A stretch of 60,000 bases of DNA, from positions 148,223,850-148,283,849 of the forward strand of contig CM043949.1 of assembly GCA_014529385.2 (NCBI GenBank), read 5' to 3'. This document shows positions 40,092-52,031 of the stretch, one piece after another. How positions within the stretch are numbered: the first letter of the stretch is position 1; the number at the start of each line of letters is the position of its first letter. This DNA comes from Adiantum capillus-veneris. Lineage: Eukaryota; Streptophyta; Polypodiopsida; Polypodiales; Pteridaceae. A program made the translations under genes and the position numbers. The notes under the pieces were generated by a model. That model saw nothing but the letters and a program-made list of their open reading frames with translations, made no database searches and had not been told where the DNA came from.

Positions 40092-41323
40092 CTAATGCAG
40101 GCCTTGTAATATATCCCTATATGCATGTACGGTCAATGCATGTATATAGAATTTATGCAGTGCAAGAGGAAGGTATAAGCGATACGCTTGTTGGCATTTG
40201 TCGTTGAGGCTTCCTGTGGTAGCTTGAGTTGGCTGGCAGATTTTCTTTGCAAGGAGTAGTTGTAAATTTGCTGCTCTTTGTTTGATTATTTTCCACTGGT
40301 TTTGAATTGGTGTATGTGGTTCCTTTGAAGTCGATATTGTCGTATCTGGTGGAACATTCTTTCTTTCTGGTTCGATGACTTGGGTCTTATAGATCCTTGT
40401 AGTTTTTGTTGTTGATTCTGTTTGTTTCCTCGTGATGTTTGCATGATGTGGATTGACCTTGACAGTTGTAGATAACTGCTTGATTGTCGTCTTTGGCCTC
40501 CCTTCTTGTGTTGTTGGCCCGTTTTGAATTGGCAATTTTGGCCGCCATACCAATATAGTATGTTGCGTATTCGACAGATTGACTATGGTTCTTTGAAGTT
40601 TTGCTGGCTTTCGGTGTTTTGTCTGTTCTTCTGACTCCTCTTTTGATGTAATTGTGCCTCGGTCAGCTCTGTACGCCGTACCCAAACTTGCCTGGTTCCC
40701 TGCATGGTTGTTGATTTTTTATAAGACGTTGCTGGACTTGTAAACTTTGTTTGTTGTTGGGCAGATCTTTGCGTTTGTATTGACTTTTGTTTCCTCCTTG
40801 ACATGAATTGGTTATATGATAAGAAGAGTTCTGAAACTTTTTCATTTCTGAACAGTGCTTCATTAGTATCCAAATCAATGAATACCCTGCTAGCTTTCAT
40901 CCATGACACTGCTAAGATACACGGCGTTGCTGATCTACTTGGTGGCAGTACATGGAATTTTGTAGTATACGGGTGTGCCTGCACTGTGATTGGTATTATA
41001 ATAGACCACAACGTGGTCACCTCATCTCCGGATGCTACTTTCAACCGGTGTGTCTCTGGGATCGTCTTTATTGGTCCAAGTTTCTGAAAGAGCTCAAAGC
41101 TGATGACACTCATTTTTGCTCCAGTGTCAAGCAATGCATAGATTTCAACTTGTTTTGTGCCTGCATAAGCTTTTATGTAAGGACTACACCAAGTATCTTC
41201 CAAGTCGTCAATGATGCTATCGTCCTGAGCCCTAAGGTCTGTCATGGTCTTTTCTAATTCGTCGCTTTGTATATCCACTTCGATTGGTTGGGATGTTGAA
41301 AGAGGATATTCGTCAGTCATCAT
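40092..41323 (-). pseudogene. Gypsy-B second retropepsin-like domain (PR2) and Trp-motif tail
   Basis: Piece 40583-41323 carries a full retropepsin signature: YALLDTGAKMSVISFELFQK (DTGA site), then SIIIPITVQAHPYTTKFHVL and CILAVSWMKASRVFIDLDTN, i.e. the second hydrophobic motif (ILA in place of the usual ILG) and the following strand. This lies after the integrase, whereas PR1 is at about 46000. A frameshift near 40620 leads to 40092-40685: VWRPKLP, NQWKIIKQRAANLQLLLAKK and NDKCQQAYRLYLPLALHKFY, matching the Gypsy-A tail. Whether PR2 is cleaved from integrase is unknown. Confidence 0.78.
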
Positions 41324-41401
41324 TGGGGTGACTATGTTTATTGTCCTGAGAAATTGCTTTCGTTTAGCAATCCGTTCCTTTGCTTCTTGTTGTGCCTGGT
41401 C

Positions 41402-42905
41402 CTAAATTCCTTGTTGTTCCTGTCTATAAGTTTTTCCATAATGCAGTTGAAACAACATTTCCGGTGTTAAAGGTAGATGATATTTTTTTAAATGACACCC
41501 ACTAATCCAGTTCGGCATTTCTTTTCCATCTAGTGCTGACAGTTTTACTGATTCGGTGGACGATATTTCTTGGATCAAATAAGGCCCCAGTCCCCTTTTC
41601 TTTAGCTTTTTGGCATGTTGTTTAAGGGTGTATACCAAGACATAGTTGCCCATTTTAAAGTCCTTGTTCTTGACATGTTTGTCAAAAAACTCTTTCTATT
41701 GTCTTTTTTTTGCATATATGGCCGCTACAGCATTGAGTCGTAACTCATCTAATTTTCAAGGTCCTCTAACCGTTCTGAAAGTTCATGCCCCGTCCATTCC
41801 AACTGTGTGGCTACCCGTAGTGTGGGGATCAAAAAGTCAATAGGCAATATTGCATTTAACCCATATACCATATTAAATGGTGTAGCATTGAGTGTTGTTT
41901 TATATGCAACTCGATAAGCCGACAATACCGAATAGAGCATTTGATCCCAATCTGTTCTTGTTTCACTAACCAGTTTCGTAAGAACTATGCACAATATTTT
42001 GTTGGTCGCTTCCGCTTAGCCATTGGCTTGTGGATGATAGGGTGCAGATTTGCGATGAATTACCATAGACTCATTTAAGAGATGTTGGATAACTTCATTT
42101 ACAAAGTGTGTCCCTCTATCACTCACCAGCTCGATTGGAAGGCCATAACGTGTAAACACATATTCATATAAGAATTGTGCCGTGGTTCTAGCGTCTGCTT
42201 TCGTTGTGGCTTTTGCTTCCACCCATTTGGTCATGTAATCCGTGCCCACTATGATATATTGTGCTTGTGAACGATACGCTAGTGGAGTGATAGGACCAAC
42301 AAAGTCCAATCCCCATTAGCAAATGCTCGAGCACTCTTCATTGGTCTTAAAGGCATTTCGTCTCTTTTATCTGGTACCTTAGTGCGTTGACATTCATCAC
42401 ACCTTTTCACGAGTTCTGCTGCATCTTGAATCATGGTCGGCCACCATATACCTGCAACCATAAATATTTTTATGGTTCTCTCTGCTGAAAAATGACCTCC
42501 TGCTATGCCTGCATGAGCTTGTTCCAATAATGGAAAGTAGTCATTTTCATGAGGAACTAACCTCAGCTAGTCATCAGTTCCTCTTTTATACAATTGGTCA
42601 CTAATGAGGGTATACCTATTCGCTTCGATTTGTAAAGCCTTTTGTCTGGCTTTAGACCAATCTCCTGGCAGCTCCTTATTAGTCAAATATTCCACAATAG
42701 CATGACTCCATGCGGGTGCTACTGTCACTTGGTATAATGTGGCATAATCCACAGTGGTATTGGATGTGCAAAAGTCGCATTTCTTGATGTAATTAGCTAC
42801 ATCGCCTGCCATTCCTGGCCAATACACTCCAAGTCTTCTTAATTGTTCATACATCATTTGATTTCCTCTATGGAATCCCCCTGTTTGTGTATGGGCCTCC
42901 TCTAG
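41402..42905 (-). pseudogene. Gypsy-B integrase with two H2C2 units, frameshifted
   Basis: An upstream zinc-binding-like unit (AHTQTGGFHRGNQ...KKCDFC, about 42770-42900) precedes the usual linker (VAPAWSHAIVEYLTNKELPG). The standard H2C2 domain follows (AHAGIAGGHFSAER...VKRCDECQ, 42400-42510). Core: MDFVGPI (first Asp, about 42305) and LVSDRGTHF (second Asp). The Glu region reads YHPQANG, a stop, then AEATNK. The C-terminal domain (GNYVLVYTLKQHAKKLKKRG, MPNWISGCHLKKYHLP) is at 41402-41653. At least three frameshifts or stops make this copy non-functional. Confidence 0.88.
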
Positions 42906-43251
42906 ATACGCTTCCTACTCCTCTGGGCCTATACACAACCTTAGAATCCCATTGTTTCCATGATGGTACATTCTTCCCGCAAGCATTGTGTAATTTCGTA
43001 CTTGTCTAATGTCTTCCACCGTGTGTTTGTCGTCAATTCATTCCATATGTCAGCAACGGAATAATTTGCTCTGACTATTTCGGTACCATCTCTATATTAA
43101 ACAGGTATGCGTATGGGAGATCATCATCTACCCCGGTAGCTTTTTCCCCATGTAGTAATCGAGAAAGGTGGTCTGCTCTTTGATGAGTTTTTCCTTTCTT
43201 AACTACTACCGTAAAATCAAACTCCAGCAACACAATGAACCATCTTACAAT

Positions 43252-43530
43252 TCACCCCGTGTTACAAGGTTTGTTTACTAAGTACAAGAGTGTCTGATGA
43301 TCCACAAAGAATGTGAATTTGTTCGCGAGTAAGTAATGATGAAATTTCTTTACCGCATATATCATACCCAATCCTTCTCTTTCAGTGGTAGTATAACTCT
43401 TTTCTGCATTTTTGAGTTGTCTACTAGCATAACTGATTGGAAAACCCATCTTACCCTCATCTGGTTGTGCTAATATGCAGCCTATTGCAAATGCCGAAGC
43501 ATCTACATGTACATGGAAGATTTTGACCAA
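43252..43530 (-). pseudogene. Gypsy-B RNase H
   Basis: VHVDASAFAIGCILAQ (first Asp), YASRQLKNAEKSYTTTEREG (Glu), KFTFFVDHQTLLYLVNKP (Asp). Continuous over 92 codons; the stretch to the integrase (about 42906-43251) is in a different frame with further stops. Confidence 0.9.
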
Positions 43531-44643
43531 TCTGGTGCTTTTAGAATTGGTGCAAATACCAGTGCATCTTTTAGTTTCTGGAATGACTCCTCACATTCAT
43601 TTGTCCAAATGAAGAGCGTGATTAGACTATACAAGGGTTTTGCTATTACAGCGTACATGTAGATAAAACGTCGGAAGTATCCACAATGTCCCATAACTGA
43701 TTGTACCTCTCATACAGTGTTTGGTCTTGGCAATTCTATGATCACCTTTACCTTGTCTTCATGAGTGGTAATTCAATTAGCCGACACTATGTGTCCTAAG
43801 ATTTTACCTTGTCGTACTATGAATACACATTTTTCTGGGTTTAGGCAAATCCTATACGTTATGCGTTTCTCGAATACCTTTCTAAGATGATCTATATGGT
43901 CTTCTCTCAATAGAGAATAGACACACAGGGCGTCCATGTAAATATCCAAGAATTTTCGCAAGTATTCTTCAAAAGCGTGTGTCATTAATCTCTGAAATGT
44001 GGCTGGAGCATTGGTCAAGCCAAATGGCATTACCCTAAACGCATATATGCCCCATTCTGTTGCAAATGCTGTTTTGTATTTATCTTCTAGTTTGACCCCC
44101 AATTGGTTATAACCAGAGAATCCGTCCATAAAGCTATAGGCTTGCTTGCCTGCTACTCGTTCTAGGACATGTTCAATGATAGGAAGAGGGTAGTTGTCCC
44201 TTATTGTTGCTGCGTTTACCTTCTTGAGATTCACACACACTCGTAATTTCCCATTTTTCTTTGGTACCACCACTATCTGGGACACCCAATCCGTGTGTTC
44301 TATCTCATAAATAAATTCAGCCTCCATAAGTTTGTCTCTCCTCTTTTATCCTTTTGGCGAATGTCTCATTCTACGTGTATGGACGTTGTTTGCTTGGCTT
44401 TGCATTAGACTTCAGAGGGATTGAATGTTCACAAATGTTAGGATCCACTCCCTTCAAATCTTTGTACGACCATGCAAATACATCTCGAAATTCCTTAAGT
44501 GTTTTGATTAGTAAGTCCTCTTCTTCTCGACCTAGATATGTGGCAATGTAAGCAGGTCGAGGATTTTCTCCTGGCTCTGCTAAGTCTATTTTCTTGGCGT
44601 TCTCTGGTCCATCGTAGGACTCGTTTGATTTAGGCTCCCTCAT
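43503..44643 (-). pseudogene. Gypsy-B reverse transcriptase, catalytic Asp lost
   Basis: Pieces: 44371-44643 (EEEDLLIKTLKEFRDVFAWS, YKDLKGVDP), 43773-44327 (VVVPKKNGKLRVCV, LPIIEHVLERVAG, VMPFGLTNAPATFQR) and 43503-43694 (MGHCGYFRRFIYMYAVIA). The active site reads YMDALCV (complement of about 43930-43944): GCC replaces the second Asp codon of YMDD, as seen in Gypsy-A and Gypsy-D. Small frameshifts near 44330 and a stop near 43770 also break the frame. Confidence 0.93.
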
Positions 44644-44646
44644 TGG

Positions 44647-45575
44647 TTACTGAACCACCAATCTTCTTTCCTGAATGGTGTACTTACAATAGTGAGGAGG
44701 TACATCTATCTTTTTACTCCCATCACTAGCGTTCGTTCCATCGCTACTTTCCATTTCAGTTGTCCATACATTTTTAATTTTTTGTTTCAACTCATTGTAT
44801 CTCGTTTCTCGTTCAATTTTCGTCATAATTGGACTACCACAGACATTCACTTTTTCTGTTGCAACTCTTTTTTTTGCTTTGCTGGTTTTCCTAGGTTCAA
44901 CAGTCTGGACTTAAATCTTGAGTCTTCAACAACCTTAAGAAATCTTCCTGACTCATTATCCTTAGCACAATCAACATCATGAATGTTCATAAGGAAATGT
45001 CTCTTACCCTTAAACTCCGACATGGGTCTCAGCCTGGTTGGTGGACTGATATGGTGTCATCTACTCTTGTATCTTTTTTGGCGTCTCTCACTTTGGTTTG
45101 GGAAATTGTAGAAGACATCATTGTCTTGATCTTGATTGTCGTCTCCCTCCGTATTTTCTGACTTCTCGTCATCCGCGTTATCCTTGTTTTCACTTTGATG
45201 AGAAGAATCATAAAATTCTTCTCCCTCCTGCTTGATTTCTTTAGTGGGGATGTCCACATAGCCCACTATCTTAATCTCAAGTTTCGTTTCTGTTTTATTT
45301 ATCCTCATATTCTCAGTATCTCCATCGTTCTCCTTCTCCTCCACAATTTTGCTCAACATGTAGTATGGTATGATATCGTAGCCATTCTCATCACAAAATT
45401 TGGTGGGAGTGACTTCATTGACGCATACATCCAATGTAGCCAAAATTTGAGACCATTCTAGGGGTTCAAGCTTTTCTTTAGGAAATGGTTCTCGAATATA
45501 TGCATCATCTTCCAAGACCCTCTCTAGTGTCCTTTCATTGTGGTCAAATTCACTACATTGAGATGCCCCACACAT
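44647..45575 (-). pseudogene. Gypsy-B acidic linker between protease and RT
   Basis: 45057-45575 encodes MCGASQC, LEPLEWSQILATLDVCVNE, DENGYDIIPYYMLS and a strongly acidic stretch (NADDEKSENTEGDDNQDQDN). After a frameshift, 44647-44850 gives a Lys/Glu-rich stretch and PPHYCKYTI, as in Gypsy-A (VPAHYRKFTI). Family-specific, function unknown. Confidence 0.7.
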
Positions 45576-45593
45576 CCATATCTCCTTTTTCTT

Positions 45594-46137
45594 TCAAAGC
45601 CACACTGGGACTTCTGATCCACTAATGGTGGCTGAGTGAAATTCTTCCACAGGGGTTCTCATGACATCATGGTAGCTATGATTTTTCATGTTTACGCGTG
45701 TAGTAGTTTGAGCATGTCTTAGATACAAATAATCATACCCCCAATCCTGCGCTATTTTGAGTTGCTTCATGAACGACCTACCAAGGATAATTTCATAGTT
45801 GTTCTTCTTGCCGAAATCTACTATGGCAAAGGTATGTTTGTACTCTATGCCACAGGAAGATACCACAATTGCCTCAAGCAATCCTATAGGCCTTTCTATG
45901 TGCCCATCCGCCAGTTGGAATTTCATTCTAGTTGTTCGTATTGCTGGTTTTTCCCATTTTTCCCATAGCATTTTGGTCACAATGGCAATGCCAGCTCCAC
46001 TATCAAGTATTGCCTTAGTCTCTATGCCGTTATACTCAACTGGTAGGGTTGTGTTGCTGTCTTCACCTTCACAATACTCTCCTACCTTGTTGAGTGGCAC
46101 TAGTCTAGTGTTGACTCCTTCGGTTCGGTGTCATTAA
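45594..46137 (-). CDS. Gypsy-B aspartic protease (PR1)
   Basis: 168 codons open from PLNKVGEYCEGEDSNTTLPV: ETKAILDSGAGIAIVTKML (active site DSGAG), GIEYKHTFAIVDFGKKNNYE, IILGRSFMKQL and QDWGYDYLYLRHAQTTTR. This is the only intact PR1 of the family in the window. It is in a different frame from Gag and overlaps its last codons; the Gypsy-A counterpart suggests this is decay rather than a programmed shift. Confidence 0.9.
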
Positions 46138-49100
46138 GCTCGGTTTCGAAGAACTTAAGAGGCCTCCTTATGCCAAATTTTTCAAGACATTTTCCCACTT
46201 CCGTCCACATGCTTGGCCTAATTTTTAACAATTCTGCCAATGTGATTGTGCACTTGACCGGAGTGGTCAATAAGTCTGTCAGGATTTTAGTGTCCAATTG
46301 ATTTGACCCGCCTATTCTCTGAGAAGGTACTCTTCGAATTTTTGACCTTGCCTCATAGTTCCCCATATATGATGACAAAGTTCTGAGTGATTCTGGTCTG
46401 CTATCTTCGGATGCAACTGAACCATTATCCCCTTGAAATGATTTAACGTCTAAATCCCATGGAGGCTTATTCAAGTTCAGCTCCGAGAAAGGCGTCGACT
46501 CGACTGTTTTTGTCTCATATTTTTCTTGAGCTTTTCGCACCGTTTCCCATAGCTCTTCAGGCCAATCTTCTTCCACAATAGGGGAATGTGGTGGAAAATC
46601 TTTCAGTGATTCATCACTGCTATTAGGTACGTCTTTTGCATCCTCAACATCCGGCAAGGATTTAATGTTTTCTATCTTGTCGGGTATCCTTTGTTCGGTT
46701 TTGTGAGATGTTTCATTATTTGGTGGTTTGATTACTCTATCTCCCGCTTCCATAGGTGGAGGCTCCAATAAAGCTTGTGTAGTTTCAATCAGCTGTTTGC
46801 ACATCTCTAGTCTCTGTTTTTCTATCTCTGGATATGGATATGTCATCCACCTTTGCTCTAGAGTCTGTCTGTTCTTCAATCTTGCTTCATATGCTTGCAA
46901 GATTGCATCTAAGGGTTCATTGATCTTATCTACCAATACCGACCCTCCTGAGCTTGCACTTCTTGGTCCCTCCGTTGATTTTAGAGAGTCGGACTCTCTT
47001 TGCTGTTTAAGTTGCTCTCGAGCTATCATTAGCTCAGCTTCTACATCTTTTTGTTTTCGCTGACGTCTAGCTTTTATTTTTGCTCTTCGTTCTTTCCAAG
47101 GATTATCATGACTGATGCTAGACTTGTCAATCTTGATTTCTTCTTGATTTTCATCGTTACTCTTGGGCTGATTGTCATTTTTCCTTACTTGGGCTCTCGT
47201 CAAGACCTTAACTGGAATTGGAGTTTCGTTTTCTGACCCTCCAATGGAAGGCAGCGCTCCCAGCATATTCAAGGTAGTTTTTTCTCCTTTGTTCGGGGTT
47301 TTAGGGCAATTAGGGATCAAGTGAGTAATTCCACACTCCGTGCAATATGCGTTGACCCTAATGATTTCGTCATGAGGGCAGTCCCTCAGCCAATGGTCTC
47401 CACCACACTTGTAGCATGGTCCTTTAGGTTGTTGAGGTGCTCCTGGAGCTCCTCTTTGTTGGTGTGCAATTCTTTGCCCGATCATGACTCCGTTGGCTAT
47501 GAACAATAGTGTTCTTTCATCCAGGCTATATCGTCCTTCTCCCACTGCCTGCGCAGCAGTTGGTGATCCTGTATTTCCTATCATGCTCCATGGTTTTGGT
47601 GTAGAGGGTTCTTCCGATGGATAATAGATAGACTTCCCCGCATATCCATTGGGCTCGTCGTAGTATGCATGCATATGTACCAAAGCCTTCTCATCCAACT
47701 CAGTTACTGTGGGTGTGTATCTTATGCCGACCGATCGTAATCTTGGTAGGGGTCGTTGTTGGCCCAACACTCGTTGTGGACTTTCTACACCTATAGGTCC
47801 TGGTAGGTTGCCTGTTTGATATCTAGGCATCGGTGGGACTTGAGGGGATGTCTCCTGAGCTTGCGGAGCATATGGTCGTTCTCTCACATATCCCTTGTTA
47901 TAATAACACTCCTCCGTCCCATGGTTTGTCCATTTTTGTTCAATCGCACACCATTTTGGTTGTTTAGCTTGTGGTTTGGAATACAAGTTAATCTTTTTAA
48001 GCACTTCCTCTACAAGCTGCTCTTGGCTTACCCCTACTTCTCCTTTTAGTGTTGTCTTAGCAGACTTGCTTCCGCTTTGTTGCGAGGAAGAATCATCGTC
48101 AAGATCCTTGAACTCACCCTCTTTGTAGACCGCACAATTGTCCACAATGTATAGAGCTAATTCCTTGGTTAAATCATTCAACGTCGTTCTCCTTTTCATA
48201 TGTAAGTCCTTTTGAAGATCTGCATTCCTTAGTCCTTGGATAAATATAAGCATAAGTCTGGACTGAGTTGGCAGTTCTTCTACGGGGCAGTACTTAACAT
48301 ATCTTTTTAATCGGAGGGCTGCCTTTCGCACAGACTCTCCATCTTTCTGTTTTAATTTATGGATTTGTGAGACTGTATTATGAGTTATTCCCCTTTGTGA
48401 TAATTTCTCGATAAACTCGTCAAGCACTTCCTCCATCGACTCAAAGTCTCTTCGCTCCACCGAGTCAAACCATGTAGCAGCATCATCCTCTAATGTTAAA
48501 CCGAATGTTGCAAATTGGGTAGGAAAGTCTAACACCACTTCAGCTCTAATTACACGCACAAAGGCTGCTACATGATTTCGCGGATCCTTGCTTCCCGTAT
48601 ATTTCTTGTTTACCCACTTTTGCACTTGAGAAGGTCTAATTCTACGATGGTCTACAAATCTCATCATGGGATCTCCCCGTCGTAGTCGATATACCTCCTC
48701 TGGTCTTCTGTAGTGGCCAGGTTCCTCTCCCAATGGTGATCCTAATCCATAATTTATAACAATTCTCGCTAGAGATGGTTCATCTCTCCGAACTCGTTCT
48801 CGGGGTGTTCTTCGAGGCTCATTTGACCCCTGAGTCTTTGGCTTACTATCTCCTTGATACTGTGCATAGAGTGGTGGTTCTTGTAATTCCCTTAACCCTC
48901 GTGCGGTTTGATAACCCTCTCGGGTTCGGTCTTGTTCTAATGTAGCACTCTGTCGAAGCCATGTCTGCAATGATGTCTGAGTAGCTCGTTCATCCTGGTA
49001 GTTGGACTTCGGTTGTCGGGTAGAATTTGAGGTAGCGTCATACTCTTCTGAAAAGGGATTTGTCGACTTGCTAGGGGTGTAGGTGGCTCTTGGTACTTCG

Positions 49101-49442
49101 TCGGGGCCATAGGTCGATGCTCCCGGAACTGTTGCCTTTTCAACCTCTTCTGGGAGAATACGTTTGTGTTCTCACTCGTATCTGTCAACAAAAACAATAT
49201 CCTTCCCCATAGTAGTTTCATAAGAAAATAAGTAAAGAACCTTGTCTTTTCTTAATTCGTTTGTGTATGGTTCCTTGCATTGAAAGTAAGAGACTATTCC
49301 CTCGCTTTCATGCTTGTAAATCCCTACATTCTCATTATAGGTTGGGACCCTGGTTGTTTTCTTATCATACATAAAAAGCGCTCCAGGTCAATCAATGTTA
49401 GGAGGCGGTTCTTGGGTTTCTGAAACCATTTTCCCTTTTGCC
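46100..49442 (-). pseudogene. Gypsy-B Gag main part
   Basis: One frame runs from about 49372 to 46100 with a single TGA (49172-49174). Domains: the beta-rich module (YLFSYETTMGKDIVFVDRYE); a charged region; the Gag core (VQKWVNKKYTGSKDPRNHVA, FATFGLTLEDDAATWFDSVE, LPTQSRLMLIFIQGLRNADL); zinc knuckle CYKCGGDHWLRDC plus a second Cys pair (YCTECGITHLIPNC); a basic stretch (KERRAKIKARRQRKQK); then a C-terminal extension of about 300 residues (SGGSVLVDKINE...LSSYMGNYEARSKIRR...CTITLAELLKI). The extension is intact here but broken in Gypsy-A. Confidence 0.93.
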
Positions 49443-49445
49443 ACA

Positions 49446-49781
49446 TTATCGGCTGTTGTAATCCTCAGGGTTACTCACTATCAGATAGTGGTTCCCCTTT
49501 TCGTCTCGGAATCTGTCACCATCATCATAGACTCGAATTATCTCTAGTCTCTGAGCCGGTCTTTCTTCAATACAAATACACTTGCGTCTCCGATAGTCAG
49601 AATAAACTAAGGCTCCCCTCAAGCTTGTTCCTTCCACGAAGATTATAGTGAACTTGGTTTCGTTTAAGGGATGTAGGGAGGTGCTCCCCCCTGGCATTGG
49701 TCCTTCACCGTTGAAACCTCCTGGCTGTTGACTCCCCATCATGAAGAAGGACTTTTCCGACGAAATGTCAGTATCACTACT
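49446..49781 (-). pseudogene. Gypsy-B Gag N-terminal extension, part next to Copia-B
   Basis: SSDTDISSEKSFFMMGSQQP, FTIIFVEGTSLRGALVYSDY and EDYNSR match the Gypsy-A N-terminus. The coding sequence stops at the Copia-B LTR (49782) and resumes at 53830. Confidence 0.85.
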
Positions 49782-50008
49782 TGTTACCATATACATGTGG
49801 TAGTGATGTGTGTGAACACACTAGGACCGCCGGGGCATTTTTTCCCTCTTTAGGAGTTTTTTTCCCCCGTGCATTGTATATACGCCCATCACTCTAGGGC
49901 TATCTATCTTTCCATTGCACACTAAGTAACATACTCTCTATCGTGTGCCTTGAGCTTCCTTTGTCTTCTCCAAGCTGTGTGTGTTTCTTTGCAACCCTAA
50001 TTCCAACA
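49782..50008 (+). repeat. Copia-B 5' LTR (227 bp)
   Basis: TG...CA ends. A TATA-like TATATA lies at 49877-49882. It matches 53603-53829 except for a few substitutions (e.g. TTGCACAC against TTGAACAC). Confidence 0.96.
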
Positions 50009-50010
50009 AT

Positions 50011-50022
50011 TGGTATCAGAGC
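50011..50022 (+). other. Copia-B primer-binding site (initiator tRNA-Met)
   Basis: TGGTATCAGAGC two bases after the 5' LTR. Confidence 0.94.
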
Positions 50023-50352
50023 AGGTCACGTCCTCCCGGGCTTAGTCGTCAGCTGCTCCAGCACACGCCTGCTCACTTTCTCCGATTTCCTTGAGCTTTG
50101 GCGAGCGTTCGCAAGTCGACAAATATTTTGGGAGAGCTCAGAATTTTGATTTGGGCTCATTTCGGCCTCCGTTTCCACTACGGGCAGTACTGCACAGGCT
50201 ATTTCGTCATTCTGTGCAGATTTTCTGTCAGTGCCGCTTTCTGCATAACAGGTGCCTTATAGTCTTCTGCGGTTTGTGCTATATAGCACAAGTTGTTCCC
50301 GCTCCATTTCTCCTATTTTCGGGCAGTTTTCACATCAGGTGCAGCATTTACC

Positions 50353-51450
50353 ATGGCTGACAACAACAACATAGATGTGTTCAAGATGTTTGCTGCTGAG
50401 GACAGGTTGGATGGGGACAACTACCCTATGTGGGCTTATATGATGCAACATGTTCTTGTGTCAAAAGGTGTCTGGAACATTGTGCAGGGCATTGATGTAC
50501 GTCCTGGTTCTAAAGATGTAGGCAATGTTGAGGATGTTGCAGGTCTTGCTGTAAGGATTGCAGCTGTTAGAGTTGTTTTGCCTATGGCAGGACAAGCTCG
50601 TTGGGATGTTAAGGATGCGTAGGCTCATGCATTGATTGCGTTGTCTGTGAAGCGCACCATTATTCCTCACATCCGTTCAGCAAAATCTACAAAACAGGCT
50701 TGGGATATTCTAGCAGGTCTTTATGCAAGCCGCAATGAGGCTAAAATTGCTTTGCTGCGTAAAGAGCTAGAGTCGAAGATTATGCATGAGGAAGATGATA
50801 TGGACACTTTCCTTGCTAGTGTCAAGGATATCAATGAGCAACTCATTTCTGCAGGTGAAGTCATTTCGGACAGTTCCCTTGTGCAGACTGTTCTTGATGC
50901 CTTACCAGATTCCTACCAGACTTTTGCTAGTACTTGGAGACTCATGACCCAAGGAAATCCTGAAGTTGTCAAGTTTGATGCATTATGCACATTGCTGTTG
51001 CAAGAGTCACTTTCTAGAAAAAACAGGACTAGGTAGCGCGTGCAGTTGAACAGGCTTTTATTGCTTCTCAAAGAAAGGGTGGTAACAGTAATGCAGCCAC
51101 TTTTTATGGTTTTGCTGCGAGTGGCAAAAATTCTCTTCCTAATGCTTCTGGTGGCAGCACTTCGTCTGGCAATTCTGGTGATAAGGGCAAAAAGAAGATG
51201 CGTTGCCATTATTGTAAAGCCAATGATCACTTGATCAAGTCGTGTCCTAAGTTGAAGGCCAAAGAGGCTAAGAAGAAAGAGGGTGGTTCCACTGCAAATG
51301 CTGGTTCCACTACAAATGCAGCCATTGTTGAGTCTTCTGTGAAAGGAGATTGTGATGCTGATGTTGATGCACAATGGGCGTTTAGCGCAGAGTGCACTTA
51401 CAATCCTGCTGTCCATGATGCATGCTTGTCAATTGCTGCAGATTCACATG
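50353..51450 (+). pseudogene. Copia-B Gag with zinc knuckle
   Basis: MADNNNIDVFKMFAAEDRLD, GDNYPMWAYMMQHVL and, after one TAG (50620-50622), LSVKRTIIPHIRSAKSTKQA, TFASTWRLMTQGNP: a UBN2-type Copia Gag. A small indel with a stop near 51036 shifts the frame. Zinc knuckle CHYCKANDHLIKSC is at 51204-51245. The start at 50353 follows the leader directly. Confidence 0.9.
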
Positions 51451-52031
51451 TGTGGTATTTCGACAGTGGTGCTACAAAGCACATTACCTCACATCGTGAA
51501 TTGTTTACCTCTCTCGAGTCTCTCCCTCATGGGAATTCAGACACTTGTGCCAACAACGCCTCTTATCGAGTTCAGGGAGTTGGAAAGATTGTGCTCACTG
51601 CTGCTAATGGCAGTTCCTTCACACTTGTTGATGCACTTTATGTACCTGGGATCAAGAAGAATCTCTTGTCTGTATCCGCACTTGCTAGACTTGGACTTGT
51701 AGTAAAATTTGTGGATGACAGATGTACAGTTCATGATCTCAGTTTTGGTGATGAAATTGTTGCATCTGGGTTTTTGTGCCGTGGGCTGTATAAGCTCACT
51801 TTGTATGACAAGTGTGGACAAAATTTTGCAAATGCTGTTGCAGATTCAAGGGCTATTTCAGATGCAAAACTTTGGCATGCACGTTTTGGTCATCTGAATT
51901 TTGCCAGTTTGCTGCGTTTGCAGAAATCTAATATGGTTGCTTCTTTGCCGCCTCTTGAAGCACCTGTCAAACATATTTGTGAAGGCTATATTCTGGGTAA
52001 AATGCAGCGTACAATTTTTGGCTATGGATGA
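51450..52031 (+). CDS. Copia-B protease and GAG-pre-integrase domain
   Basis: VWYFDSGATKHITSHRELF holds the DSGA site (residues 89-92 of the frame opening at 51198). The strands GSSFTLVDALYVPGIKKNLL follow, then LWHARFGHLNFASLLRLQ and HICEGYILGKMQR. In the last motif the second Cys of the HHCC finger is Tyr. The frame runs into the first deletion junction near 52015. Confidence 0.88.
   Translation: MWYFDSGATKHITSHRELFTSLESLPHGNSDTCANNASYRVQGVGKIVLTAANGSSFTLVDALYVPGIKKNLLSVSALARLGLVVKFVDDRCTVHDLSFGDEIVASGFLCRGLYKLTLYDKCGQNFANAVADSRAISDAKLWHARFGHLNFASLLRLQKSNMVASLPPLEAPVKHICEGYILGKMQRTIFGYG

Noticed and set aside
46100-46137. Programmed frameshift between Gag and protease in Gypsy-B
   Set aside because: The shift direction differs from that in Gypsy-A, where the frame appears originally continuous. 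Decay is the simpler reading.
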